Of a stretch of 32,400 bases of DNA, positions 15,536 through 24,152 are shown one piece after another. The DNA is taken from positions 1-32,400 of the forward strand of contig JAFTMM010000038.1 of NCBI GenBank assembly GCA_017452405.1. Direction: 5' to 3'. The translations under genes and the position numbers were made by a program. The DNA is from Clostridia bacterium. Its GTDB lineage: Bacteria > Bacillota > Clostridia > Christensenellales > Pumilibacteraceae. The stretch's first letter is position 1, and every line of letters begins with the position of its first letter. Under the pieces are notes generated by a model that saw only the letters and a list, made by a program, of their open reading frames with translations, did not search any database and had not been told where the DNA came from.

Positions 15536-16126
15536 ATGGAATATTTGAGTTTAAAAAAAGAAAATCCGCGTGGAATTGCCAAAATTCTGCTCATGAAAAA
15601 ATTGCCGAACACGCTCTTATACGCGCTGTTCTATTTGTTTTTGTGTTTCGGCAATTGGTTTTCAATGCGTAGAACGGTAAGCTATATAGTCTACGCCTTT
15701 AATACTAATAACACCGTTAAACTTATACTCGGCAATGAAGTTTTCGCCTTTTTGTCGGCAGGACTCGTCCCGCTTTTGCTTTATATACTTGCGCGTTTGC
15801 TTGCATTTAGCGTTTTTCGCTTTATGCCTCGAAAGGACGTTGCCGATATGGAATACGCTCTCCGCTTCTTTTACGGACTCGGCTATCTGGTATACGGCGC
15901 GTTTTCCATGATTTATTACGCCGTTCCCGTACTTTCGGTATACGGCGAAACTATAATCCGCTTCCTTATAGTAGGCGGAGCGGTTGCGCTTTACACCTTG
16001 TTTGAAGCGAAGTACCGTATGCCCAAAAGGTTCGTACCTCGTTCGGTATACGCCTTTATCGGCACGTACTGTATAATAAACGGACTGAGCGCACTTATAT
16101 TGCTATTCAGTTATATCGTGGGGTGA
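15536..16126 (+). CDS. Small multi-spanning membrane protein of unknown function
   Basis: The 196-residue protein has about five hydrophobic segments (near residues 25-42, 70-92, 105-125, 130-150 and 172-194), separated by short basic loops. It shows no family signature that I recognise. It begins 4 bases after the holA stop without a strong Shine-Dalgarno sequence, so it is probably coupled to holA translation. It is followed after 4 bases by the M28-fold lipoprotein gene. A role as a membrane partner of that protein is possible but unproven. Confidence 0.75.
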   Translation: MEYLSLKKENPRGIAKILLMKKLPNTLLYALFYLFLCFGNWFSMRRTVSYIVYAFNTNNTVKLILGNEVFAFLSAGLVPLLLYILARLLAFSVFRFMPRKDVADMEYALRFFYGLGYLVYGAFSMIYYAVPVLSVYGETIIRFLIVGGAVALYTLFEAKYRMPKRFVPRSVYAFIGTYCIINGLSALILLFSYIVG

Positions 16127-16130
16127 GGGT

Positions 16131-17519
16131 ATGAAAAAAATAGCTTTGATTTTAATTTGCGTCTTAACCCTTGCATTTTCGGTAGTAGTTTTCGGCGGTT
16201 GCGGAGGAGCGCCTGCCGAGCCTAAGACCGACACGTTCTCGTCCGGCGACATGAAGTCGCTTCTTTCTGAGTTTTTGACGGCTAACCCCGACCGTACCTG
16301 TCTTCCGAACGCTATTGAAGCGGACGGGGAAGAGAAAACTGCGGAGTGGTTAAAGGCAAAACTTGCCGAGTCGCTTGGCGAAGACAACGTTTCTTTGCAA
16401 GCGATAACCGACAAAAAAACGGAATACAACGACGTTTTCCGTTCGCAGAACGTCATAGGTAGGTTACGTGGCGGTAGGACGCAGAAAGGCAATAAAATAA
16501 TAATCGGAGCAAGCTACGATAACGTTTATTCGACTGCGGAAATTGCCCAGTACGAAGGCTACGCATACTTTGAAGGGACTAGCGCCGAGGGCGCAATCGA
16601 CGCTACGGGCGTGGTGACCGTGCTTGCGCTTGCCGAGTATTTCTCGCGTGATAACGTAAAGTCCAAATTGACGGTGGACGTAGAATTTGTTTTTTACGGC
16701 ATGGGCGAAATGGGTTATAGAGGTTCACATCATTATCTTCAGAGCCTCGGAACGACAGGCAGGGATAAAATACTACTTGCCGTCAACGTGGACGGCTTAG
16801 GTGGCGACGCTCCGTTGGTTTATTTTGATGAAACGCCGACTATTCACGGCGAGTTTATTATGGAAACGGCAAAAGAGGAAGGTTTCGGTAATTATCTGAC
16901 TCAGCCGTCAGCGTTCGAAGCGGACTACGGCGCAAACTTCGTGGAGGGCGTGTCGTATACGCCTACGCAAATTTTGTCCGACGCAGGTCAATACTATGGC
17001 GATTATAATCTCTGCGCCTTTACGTCGGGCGCAAAAGGTTCGTTCTTCCTCGGTAGTAGGGAAAGCGCGGTGGATGGCAATATCCGTTCCACTCCGCTCG
17101 ATACGCTCAAAAATCTCCAATCCCGAAATCCGGGTTACGCGCTTCAAATGGCGGTAGTTGCCCAAACGGTAGCCTCAAGCGTTATGCGTGACGGCTTCGT
17201 GGAGGCAATGGAGCAGAGTAAAGAAAACGTGGGTGCATTCTCGTGGCTGTTAAATTCTCTTATTCCGAGTATCGTCGTAGCGGTAATCTGTATCGGCGCT
17301 ATCGTGCCCATTATTATTATCGTGCGCAAGAAAGAACGAAAGTACGCCGAAGCGGACGCGCAGAATAAACCCAACGTAAAAGTCGCCGTTTTTGGTATGG
17401 ACTACGAACAGCCGAAAGAAAACGAACTGTACGTTGATATAAGAAGCGAAAGCCCGTTTGACAATCAGCCTTCCGAAGATCCTTTCGCGGACTTCGACAA
17501 GCATGACGAGGAAAGTTAA
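16131..17519 (+). CDS. M28-fold (aminopeptidase-like) membrane lipoprotein with degenerate active site
   Basis: The 462-residue protein starts with a signal sequence ending in a likely lipobox (FGGC, cysteine 24; the -3 residue is unusual). Residues about 105-350 follow the zinc peptidase M28 pattern: IIIGASYDNV, GAIDATGVVTVLALAEYF, FVFYGMGEMGYRGSHHYL and LLAVNVDGLGG. A membrane helix (about 374-398) and an acidic cytoplasmic tail of about 60 residues follow. The first metal ligand, histidine in active members (GAHYD), is S128. The catalytic glutamate is G192, and the late SDH histidine appears to be absent (SDAGQYY). D157, E193 and D221 remain. It is probably inactive or changed in activity. 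It is the last gene before a terminator. Confidence 0.82.
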   Translation: MKKIALILICVLTLAFSVVVFGGCGGAPAEPKTDTFSSGDMKSLLSEFLTANPDRTCLPNAIEADGEEKTAEWLKAKLAESLGEDNVSLQAITDKKTEYNDVFRSQNVIGRLRGGRTQKGNKIIIGASYDNVYSTAEIAQYEGYAYFEGTSAEGAIDATGVVTVLALAEYFSRDNVKSKLTVDVEFVFYGMGEMGYRGSHHYLQSLGTTGRDKILLAVNVDGLGGDAPLVYFDETPTIHGEFIMETAKEEGFGNYLTQPSAFEADYGANFVEGVSYTPTQILSDAGQYYGDYNLCAFTSGAKGSFFLGSRESAVDGNIRSTPLDTLKNLQSRNPGYALQMAVVAQTVASSVMRDGFVEAMEQSKENVGAFSWLLNSLIPSIVVAVICIGAIVPIIIIVRKKERKYAEADAQNKPNVKVAVFGMDYEQPKENELYVDIRSESPFDNQPSEDPFADFDKHDEES

Positions 17520-17535
17520 AAGTATGTATTAAGAT

Positions 17536-17566
17536 AAAAACGGAATGTGCAACACATTCTGTTTTT
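17536..17566 (+). terminator. Rho-independent terminator after the holA operon
   Basis: A 14-bp stem (AAAAACGGAATGTG/CACATTCTGTTTTT, one G-U pair) with a 3-base loop and a T-run, 16 bases after the stop of the M28-fold gene. The flanking A-run means it could also act on the minus strand. Confidence 0.9.
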
Positions 17567-17586
17567 ACTTTTACCCTTGCGTTTCC

Positions 17587-17615
17587 TTGCGGTTATTTTA
17601 TTTTTGTGCTAAAAT
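17587..17615 (+). promoter_or_regulatory. Promoter of the NSS transporter gene
   Basis: TTGCGG (17587-17592), a 17-base spacer and TAAAAT (17610-17615). Unlike the leaderless promoters it leaves a leader of about 27 bases with a good Shine-Dalgarno site. Confidence 0.65.
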
Positions 17616-17648
17616 ACCGTATAGAGAAAAATCGTAAAGGGAGAAAAA

Positions 17649-19019
17649 ATGGAAAGAGAAAGACTTGGTAGCCGATTGGGCTTTATATTGCTCAGTGCAG
17701 GTTGCGCAATCGGTATCGGCAACGTGTGGAAATTCCCATATATGGTAGGGCAGTACGGCGGAGGAATCTTCGTTCTTATTTATCTTATTTTCCTTATCAT
17801 TATGGGCGTACCCGTTATGACTATGGAGTTTGCGCTCGGTAGAGCAAGCCGTAAAAGTCCGGCAAGACTTTATCAGGCGCTTCAGAAGAAAGGTCAAAAG
17901 TGGCATATTCACGGCTACGCAGCGCTTGGCGGTAACGTACTTTTAATGATGTTCTATACCGTAGTTTCGGGCTGGTTACTGCAATACTTTACTAAAATGG
18001 TAAGCGGTGGATTTAACGGTTTAGACGCGAGCGGAGTAAACGCTGTTTTTGCTGAAATGCAGAGCAATCCTGGCATGCAAATTCTTTTCACTAGTATCAT
18101 TATAGTGGTAGGCTTTTTGGTATGCGCTTTCGGCGTAAAGAAAAGTTTGGAAAAAATAACCAAAGTAATGATGCTTGTGCTTCTGCTCATTATGGTAGTG
18201 CTTGCCGTGCAGGGCTTCTTCCTTGCGGGCGCAGGCGAAGGACTTGCTTTCTATCTCATTCCAAATTTCGAAAGAATGAACGAGATAGGAATATTCAACG
18301 TAATCACGGGCGCAATGAGTCAGGCTTTCTTCACGCTCAGCCTCGGCATAGGCTCGATGGCGATTTTCGGAAGCTATCTAGATAAAGACCGCGCGCTGTT
18401 CGGTGAATCTATTACTATAGCTTCGCTTGATACTTTCGTAGCGTTCGTCTCCGGTCTTATTATTTTCCCTGCGTGCTTTACGTACAATAACGGTGAAGTA
18501 GGTTCCGGTCCTCCTCTTATCTTCCAGACTTTCCCCAACGTGTTTAACAACATGGCAGGCGGTCAAGTATGGGGAAGTTTCTTCTTCCTGTTCCTTACCT
18601 TTGCCGCATTGTCAACCGTATTTGCGGTATTTGAAAACATTATAGCCTGCGTGCAGGATTTAACGAATTGGTCGAGAGTTAGAACGTGCATAGTATGCGG
18701 AATAGCAATGTTTGCGCTATCCCTGCCATGCATATTCGGTTATAATATTTGGTCGGGCTTCCAGCCTTTCGGCGCAGGAACGGCAGTGCTTGACCTTGAA
18801 GATTTTATAGTTTCAAACATCATACTTCCCATAGGAGCGTTTACTTTCGTTATGTTCTGCGTAAGCAAGTTCGGCTGGGGTTGGGATAACTTCATAGAAG
18901 AAGCCAACACCGGCAAGGGTATAAAGATCAAAAAGTGGATGAAAGTATATATGAAGTACGTTCTTCCCGTGATTATGTTCGCGTTCATAATCATAAGTAT
19001 CGTGACGTTTTTCCTGTGA
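17649..19019 (+). CDS. Sodium-dependent transporter, neurotransmitter:sodium symporter (NSS/SNF) family
   Basis: Na+-coupled importer, usually of amino acids in bacteria, with the LeuT fold in the cell membrane. The 456-residue length and about 11 membrane segments fit the bacterial 11-TM subgroup (MhsT, Tyt1). The first helix carries the family signature GSRLGFILLSAGCAIGIGN, followed by VWKFPYMVGQYGGG, whose unwound GIGN segment helps bind Na+ and substrate. AAAGGGAG precedes the ATG. It stands alone between a terminator upstream and the cdaA promoter downstream. The substrate cannot be read from the sequence. Confidence 0.93.
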   Translation: MERERLGSRLGFILLSAGCAIGIGNVWKFPYMVGQYGGGIFVLIYLIFLIIMGVPVMTMEFALGRASRKSPARLYQALQKKGQKWHIHGYAALGGNVLLMMFYTVVSGWLLQYFTKMVSGGFNGLDASGVNAVFAEMQSNPGMQILFTSIIIVVGFLVCAFGVKKSLEKITKVMMLVLLLIMVVLAVQGFFLAGAGEGLAFYLIPNFERMNEIGIFNVITGAMSQAFFTLSLGIGSMAIFGSYLDKDRALFGESITIASLDTFVAFVSGLIIFPACFTYNNGEVGSGPPLIFQTFPNVFNNMAGGQVWGSFFFLFLTFAALSTVFAVFENIIACVQDLTNWSRVRTCIVCGIAMFALSLPCIFGYNIWSGFQPFGAGTAVLDLEDFIVSNIILPIGAFTFVMFCVSKFGWGWDNFIEEANTGKGIKIKKWMKVYMKYVLPVIMFAFIIISIVTFFL

Positions 19020-19055
19020 CCTTGAGTTTGTGATAAAAATATTACGTTAAAATTA

Positions 19056-19084
19056 TTGAAAAATATAAAATAAAAGTATATAAT
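19056..19084 (+). promoter_or_regulatory. Promoter of cdaA-DUF1015-lysC (leaderless type)
   Basis: TTGAAA (19056-19061), a 17-base spacer and a perfect TATAAT (19079-19084). The ATG at 19092 lies 7 bases after the -10 box. Confidence 0.8.
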
Positions 19085-19091
19085 ATAAGAT

Positions 19092-20123
19092 ATGGCTGAT
19101 AATAAACTCCCCAATGCGGAAAAAAAGAATAAAACGGATAACGCTTTCGTAAAAGTAGTGAAGGCGATTTTCGTGCGTGATATCGTAGTCAAACTCATTT
19201 GTCTAGGCGCGAGTGTCGCGCTTTGGCTTCTTGCCGTCGGTCTTGGCGTATCCAACGTCGAACACCCCGAACTCGGCTTCTTTGAAGGCTTCGGCGCAAA
19301 TATTGCTTACGAGTTTAGTTCACCCGGTAGAATTATTATCAGCATTATCGACGTGCTTGCGATTTTCTTAATCGCATACGTTGCCGTCACGTATCTTCGT
19401 AAAAATAACTCCACTCCTCTCATTAAGTTGCTTGCAATCGGATCCGTTATTTGTCTGGTGCTTACCAGCTCACTCGTTTCGTTCCCCATGCTCGGCAACG
19501 TATTTGGAGGCGGACTTATGCTCATCGTTATCATAGCGGTAATTCTTTTCCCGCACGAGCTTCGCAGATTTATTATAAGGCTTGCAAGCAGAACGGAGGG
19601 TAGCGCAAGCACGAGCTACGACTGTACGGAGGAAGAACTTCGCGAGGCGGTAGGCGATATCGTTAAAGCCGTACTCAATATGTCCAAGGACAATACGGGC
19701 GCGCTCATTATTCTCACTAATCAGAGCGTACCTGCGCATATACTCGAAAGCGGTACGGAGCTGGGCGCAAAACTCAGTCAGTCGCTTATTGAATGTCTTT
19801 TCAACACCAACGCTGACCTTCACGACGGAGCGGTATTTATTCGCGGTAACCGCGTGCTTTCGGCAGGTTGCTTCCTGCCCCTCTCGCAGAACCAGTCGCT
19901 TCCCAAAGAGCTCGGTACTCGTCACCGCGCAGCTCTCGGCGTTACCGAGCAGTACGACGTGACGACTATTGTTGTCAGTGAAGAAACGGGCGTTATTTCG
20001 GTAGCGCGCGGAGGTAAACTCGACAGATATTACGACGCGGTAATGCTTACCGACGTAATCGAAGACGTATACGGACTTAAAGCCGTTGGCAGAAAGGGCA
20101 GAAAGAAAAGGAATAAAGTATGA
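19092..20123 (+). CDS. cdaA: Membrane diadenylate cyclase CdaA with N-terminal extension
   Basis: Makes cyclic di-AMP from two ATP; c-di-AMP controls K+ and osmolyte transport and wall homeostasis in Firmicutes. The catalytic DAC domain holds the DGA motif (245-247) and RHR motif (277-279). Before it lie the three CdaA membrane helices (about 80-153) ending in FPHELRRF, like the FQPELRR of known CdaA. At 343 residues it is about 70 longer than usual. The extra N-terminus has one more membrane segment (KLICLGASVALWLLAV, 34-49), which resembles the N-terminal anchor of CdaR/YbbR, the usual partner. There is no cdaR or glmM gene beside it. The stop overlaps the next start (ATGA). No Shine-Dalgarno site precedes the ATG. 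Confidence 0.93.
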   Translation: MADNKLPNAEKKNKTDNAFVKVVKAIFVRDIVVKLICLGASVALWLLAVGLGVSNVEHPELGFFEGFGANIAYEFSSPGRIIISIIDVLAIFLIAYVAVTYLRKNNSTPLIKLLAIGSVICLVLTSSLVSFPMLGNVFGGGLMLIVIIAVILFPHELRRFIIRLASRTEGSASTSYDCTEEELREAVGDIVKAVLNMSKDNTGALIILTNQSVPAHILESGTELGAKLSQSLIECLFNTNADLHDGAVFIRGNRVLSAGCFLPLSQNQSLPKELGTRHRAALGVTEQYDVTTIVVSEETGVISVARGGKLDRYYDAVMLTDVIEDVYGLKAVGRKGRKKRNKV

Positions 20124-21274
20124 GCGTATTAAAGAGCGGAGATTTTCTTCTCCCTAAGGATGGATTTGATAAATGGGCGGTAGTTGCTTGCGACCAATAC
20201 ACGTCCTCTCCCGAATATTGGGAAAACGTAAAGGCTAAGGTAGGCGACGCGCCCAGCGCGCTCAACCTCATTTGCCCCGAGGTTTATCTTTCGTCTATTG
20301 ACGAGCGCAAAGAGGGCATTAAACAGGCAAGCGAAGCATACGTTAAAATTCTTAGCGCCGTTTGCGGAATGATTTTCGTTAGAAGAACGATAGAAGCAGG
20401 CGAGCGTGACGGACTTGTATGTCTCGTTGACCTTGAAGCGTATAGTTATGAAAGACGCGACACGCTTGTTCGCGCAACCGAAGGCACGGTTATCGAGCGT
20501 ATACCTCCGCGTCTTAAAGTCCGCAAAAGTTCCCGACTTGACCTTTCTCACGTTATCTGCCTTATCGACGACGAGAAAAAGAGTGTAGTGGAAAAAGCAG
20601 AGAAGGGCGAGAAGCTTTACGACGTTGATCTCGGCAAAGGCGGACGTCTTGAAGGCTGGCTCGTAGCCAATACGGCGGAAATCGAAAAGGCGCTTGACGC
20701 AATGGAAGCGGAAGCGGTGGCAAATAACCGTCCTTTCGTCCTCGTAGGCGACGGAAATCATTCCCTTGCCTCTGCAAAAGCGTTATACGAGGAACTTAAA
20801 AACGCAGGTGACGAGAGAGCGGAACGCGCGCGTTACGCTATCGTTGAAGTGGAAAACCTGCGCTCTAACGCTATCGTATTCGAACCCATACACCGCGCGT
20901 TATTCAACGCAAACGGCTTTGCGGAATATCTTGAAAATAAAGCAAAGGAAAAAGGCGCAAGCGTGGAGCAAACTTCGAGCGGACTCGTAGTTAAAGCATA
21001 CAGCGAAATTGAAGTCTACCGCATTACGCAAAGCATAATCGACGAATACCTTGCCTCTAATAAGGGAGCAAGCGTAGACTATATTCACGGCGAGGACGAA
21101 CTTCTTCGTCTTAAAGCAAACGGCGCTATTACCGTTAAAATGCCCTCTATTTCTAAAGCCGAATTTTTCGACTACGTCGCAAAAAACGGTAATCTGCCAA
21201 GAAAGACTTTCTCCATGGGTGAAGCATACGAAAAGCGCTACTATATGGAAGCGCGCGATATCGGCAGATCTTAA
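20120..21274 (+). CDS. DUF1015 family protein
   Basis: The 384-residue cytoplasmic protein has the hallmarks of DUF1015: an N-terminal PKDGFDKWAVVACDQYTS, the block RATEGTVIERIPPRLKVR (118-135), HVICLIDD (144-151) and VGDGNHSLASAK (209-220). The last motif looks like a nucleotide- or metal-binding site, but the family's reaction is not established to my knowledge. AAAGAAAAGGA precedes the ATG, which overlaps the cdaA stop by 4 bases. lysC follows after 33 bases, so the three form one transcription unit. Confidence 0.88.
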   Translation: MSVLKSGDFLLPKDGFDKWAVVACDQYTSSPEYWENVKAKVGDAPSALNLICPEVYLSSIDERKEGIKQASEAYVKILSAVCGMIFVRRTIEAGERDGLVCLVDLEAYSYERRDTLVRATEGTVIERIPPRLKVRKSSRLDLSHVICLIDDEKKSVVEKAEKGEKLYDVDLGKGGRLEGWLVANTAEIEKALDAMEAEAVANNRPFVLVGDGNHSLASAKALYEELKNAGDERAERARYAIVEVENLRSNAIVFEPIHRALFNANGFAEYLENKAKEKGASVEQTSSGLVVKAYSEIEVYRITQSIIDEYLASNKGASVDYIHGEDELLRLKANGAITVKMPSISKAEFFDYVAKNGNLPRKTFSMGEAYEKRYYMEARDIGRS

Positions 21275-21307
21275 TGATGAATTAAATTTTTTCACAAGGA
21301 AACGTAT

Positions 21308-22630
21308 ATGATAGTAAAAGCTCTGAAATTCGGCGGTACGTCAATGGCGAACGCCCAAAGCATTGCTCAAGTCAGGGACGTCGTTCTATCGGACGAAACG
21401 GCGAGATACGTCGTCGTTTCTGCTCCCGGTAAGCGTCAGCCCTCCGACACCAAAGTCACCGACCTTCTTATTCAGCTCCACGGCGAGCAGACTGAAAAGG
21501 GCAAGCGTGAAGTAATGGACGTAATCGAGGCGCGTTTTGACGATATCGTCAAAGGTCTTGATCTTGACCTTGACCTCAGCTACGACTTCAAAGAAATCTA
21601 CTCCAAAGTAATCGGTGGCGCATCCTACGATTACGTAGTGAGCAGAGGCGAATATCTCTCTGCTAAGGTGCTTGCAAAGCTCATAGGTTACGAGTTTGTA
21701 GACGCAAGCGAAATTATCCGCTTTAAGGGCGGAGTTCTCGACTCCGAAGGCACGCAACAGCTTGCTTTTTCCGTGCTTGCAAAAGCCAAGAAAGCGGTAG
21801 TACCCGGCTTCTACGGTTTGGATGAGAAGGGCGAAATCAAGGCTTTCTCACGCGGTGGCTCGGACGTATCGGGCGCAATCGTTGCGCGTGCGGTACACGC
21901 TTCCGTTTATGAGAACTGGACGGACGTAGACGGCTTCATGGTTTGCGATCCCAGAATAGTGAAGAGTCCTGAAGTTATCGAAATGGTAACCTACCGCGAA
22001 CTGCGCGAGTTGTCGTACATGGGCGCTAGCGTACTTCACCCCGAAGCAGTGTTCCCCGTGAACGTAGCAGGTATTCCCATCAATATTCGTAACACCTTCC
22101 GCCCCGAAGCCAAGGGCACGATGATCGTTAAATACGAGGACATACTTCGCGGTAAGTTCGCGCGTAAAAGCAACGTAATTACGGGTATTGCAGGAAAAAA
22201 GAACTTCGTCGGCATCTTCCTTGAAAAGCAGATGATGAATAACGAAATCGGTATCTGTAAGAGCTTACTCGACGTGCTTTACGAAAACAATATTTCGCTT
22301 GAGCATATGCCGACGGGTATTGATACAGTAACGCTCGTAGTTGATCCTACTGACGATAAGGTGCTTGCCGAAGCAATTGCAGGAATTAAGGAGCGTTGCA
22401 AACCCACTACTCTTGAAGTGCATAAAGGGCTTGCGCTTATTGCAGTCGTTGGACACGGTATGAATAAAATGAAAGGTACAGCATACCGCGTTTGTAAGGC
22501 GCTCACCGATGCGGATATAAATATTCGCATGATTGATCAGGGATCTAGCGAAATGAACATTATCGTAGCCGTTGAAGACGAGGACTACGAGAAAGCAATT
22601 TCCGCATTATACCACGAATTCGTAAAATAA
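21308..22630 (+). CDS. lysC: Aspartate kinase
   Basis: Phosphorylates aspartate, the first step toward lysine, threonine, methionine and diaminopimelate for the cell wall. The 440-residue protein has the N-terminal kinase motif KFGGTSMA (7-14), the SRGGSDVSGA segment (near 180) and WTDVDGFMVCDPR. Two C-terminal ACT domains follow (from about 305), where amino-acid feedback occurs in this family. AAGGA precedes the ATG. It is the last gene of the cdaA operon and ends at a strong terminator. Whether lysine, threonine or both inhibit it cannot be judged. No lysine riboswitch is present in the 33-base gap. Confidence 0.95.
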   Translation: MIVKALKFGGTSMANAQSIAQVRDVVLSDETARYVVVSAPGKRQPSDTKVTDLLIQLHGEQTEKGKREVMDVIEARFDDIVKGLDLDLDLSYDFKEIYSKVIGGASYDYVVSRGEYLSAKVLAKLIGYEFVDASEIIRFKGGVLDSEGTQQLAFSVLAKAKKAVVPGFYGLDEKGEIKAFSRGGSDVSGAIVARAVHASVYENWTDVDGFMVCDPRIVKSPEVIEMVTYRELRELSYMGASVLHPEAVFPVNVAGIPINIRNTFRPEAKGTMIVKYEDILRGKFARKSNVITGIAGKKNFVGIFLEKQMMNNEIGICKSLLDVLYENNISLEHMPTGIDTVTLVVDPTDDKVLAEAIAGIKERCKPTTLEVHKGLALIAVVGHGMNKMKGTAYRVCKALTDADINIRMIDQGSSEMNIIVAVEDEDYEKAISALYHEFVK

Positions 22631-22647
22631 TAAACATAAGAAATGCG

Positions 22648-22682
22648 ACTCACCACTCTATGGAAAGGAGTGGTGAGTTTTT
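22648..22682 (+). terminator. Rho-independent terminator after lysC
   Basis: A perfect 11-bp stem (ACTCACCACTC/GAGTGGTGAGT) with a 9-base loop is followed by TTTTT, 18 bases after the lysC stop. Confidence 0.92.
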
Positions 22683-22692
22683 ACATAAAAAG

Positions 22693-22698
22693 TATAAT
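22693..22698 (+). promoter_or_regulatory. Possible -10 element of the gerA operon
   Basis: A perfect TATAAT directly follows the lysC terminator, 28 bases before the gerAA start. No convincing -35 for sigma A is present 17 bases upstream (GTGGTG, inside the terminator). Forespore sigma-G control, usual for ger operons, could not be confirmed by eye. Confidence 0.35.
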
Positions 22699-22726
22699 AT
22701 AGACTTTAACCGCGCAACCTAAAAGC

Positions 22727-24142
22727 GTGGAAAGAGTAGACGAATTATTAAGTAAAATCGAAACGCCGACGCTTTACGCCGTCAGCGCGTTTTCCTCATG
22801 CGGAACGGAGGGAAAGGTTATAGCCTCTGTTGACATAACCGATGCAATGGCTCTCCGTGATCTAATCCGCGCTATAAACACGGCAGACAAGAATAAATTA
22901 ACGTATGACGTACTTGAAAACGAAGTTCTCGTCAGTCTAGAACACAAGCACGTAACTGACTTTAGCGAGCAAATGACCGGCTTGCTTTCGGGTGACGCGC
23001 TCGTATTTCTCGACAAACAAAAGGGGTGCATGCTCGTCAACGTGCGCAAGTACGAAACGCGCGCCGTAGCCGAACCTCCCACGTCAGGCGTAATCAAAGG
23101 GCCGAGAGAGGGCTTTATAGAAAACATAAAGACCAATCTTTCGCTTATAGAACGCAAGCTCCGCACCGAAAAGCTCAGCATTGAACGCCTTAAAATAGGA
23201 AAGCAGACGGGAACGGACGTAGCGATAGTAAGCATTACGGGCATAACCGACTCCAAAGTTATTGAGGAAGTTAAGCAAAAGCTGGAAAGTATTGATATTG
23301 ACGGCGTACTCGACGCGCATTACGTGCAGACCTTTCTTGAACCTCGACCTTATTCTATTTTTAATCAAATCGGCAGTTGTGAAAAACCGGACGTAGCGGC
23401 GGCAAAACTACTCGAAGGTAGGGTGGCGGTTTTGGTAGACGGCTCTCCTATCGTACTCACGTTGCCGTTTATTTGTTTAGAGGACGTTCAGTCACCCGAA
23501 GACTACTACGAACGCTCCACCTTCGCTTCGCTTCTCCGCGTAACCCGAATAGTATCTTTATTTCTCGGAATATTCCTGCCCGGCTTTTACGTGGCGCTTG
23601 AAGTTTATCATTTTTCGGCAATGCCTCTTCAGCTTCTGCTAACCGTAATGAACGCTACTAAAGGCGTACCGTTTCCACCGCTTGCCGAAATACTTTTCGT
23701 AATGCTTCTGTTTGAAATCATAAGAGAAGCGGGAATACGTATGCCACAGGCAATGGGGCTGGCAATGAGCGTGGTAGGCGCGCTCGTTCTCGGCGATACT
23801 GCGGTAAAGGCAGGCTTCATAGGCTCTCCTGCGGTAATGATCGTGGCGCTGTCGGCAATAGCGACTTATACCGTTCCCAACGCGGCAGGCAGTTCGGCGC
23901 TTCTTCGAGTGCTATTTACTGTAATCGGCGGACTGCTCGGTATATACGGACTTCTTATTTGCGGAATGTTCCTCGTGCTGTATCTTGCAGGCATAAACAG
24001 CTACGAAACGCCGTACCTTGCGCCTTACGCGCCCGATATTTCCCGAGACAAACAGGACGGACTGCTGAAAACCCCGATAGTGGACGTAGTCAGACGGCCC
24101 AAAAGCGTGCCTAACGTAAACGGCACGCGCCAAAAACGCTGA
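22727..24142 (+). CDS. gerAA: GerA-family spore germination protein, A subunit
   Basis: Subunit of a germinant receptor in the spore inner membrane. GerAA subunits form the oligomeric ion channel that opens on nutrient binding. The 471-residue protein has the normal plan: a soluble N-terminal region of about 260 residues (EHKHVTDFSEQMTGLLSGD; VSITGITD; ALVRVLVDGSP-like GRVAVLVDGSPIVLTLP) and then four to five membrane segments with YYERSTFASLLRVTRI and FEIIREAGIRMPQAMG. The start is GTG at 22727. An in-frame stop at 22700 rules out any start more than 8 codons upstream, and no Shine-Dalgarno site is visible. gerAB follows after 10 bases. The copy name gerAA is used generically, as the germinant is unknown. 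Confidence 0.93.
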   Translation: MERVDELLSKIETPTLYAVSAFSSCGTEGKVIASVDITDAMALRDLIRAINTADKNKLTYDVLENEVLVSLEHKHVTDFSEQMTGLLSGDALVFLDKQKGCMLVNVRKYETRAVAEPPTSGVIKGPREGFIENIKTNLSLIERKLRTEKLSIERLKIGKQTGTDVAIVSITGITDSKVIEEVKQKLESIDIDGVLDAHYVQTFLEPRPYSIFNQIGSCEKPDVAAAKLLEGRVAVLVDGSPIVLTLPFICLEDVQSPEDYYERSTFASLLRVTRIVSLFLGIFLPGFYVALEVYHFSAMPLQLLLTVMNATKGVPFPPLAEILFVMLLFEIIREAGIRMPQAMGLAMSVVGALVLGDTAVKAGFIGSPAVMIVALSAIATYTVPNAAGSSALLRVLFTVIGGLLGIYGLLICGMFLVLYLAGINSYETPYLAPYAPDISRDKQDGLLKTPIVDVVRRPKSVPNVNGTRQKR

Positions 24143-24152
24143 AGGAGGGCGC

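Noticed and set aside
20129..20761. A 210-codon minus-strand frame inside the DUF1015 gene
   Set aside because: It is a shadow of a gene with strong family motifs, with no ribosome binding site or recognisable product.
21275..21307. A lysine riboswitch before lysC
   Set aside because: The gap is 33 bases and lysC is inside an operon, so there is no room for the aptamer.
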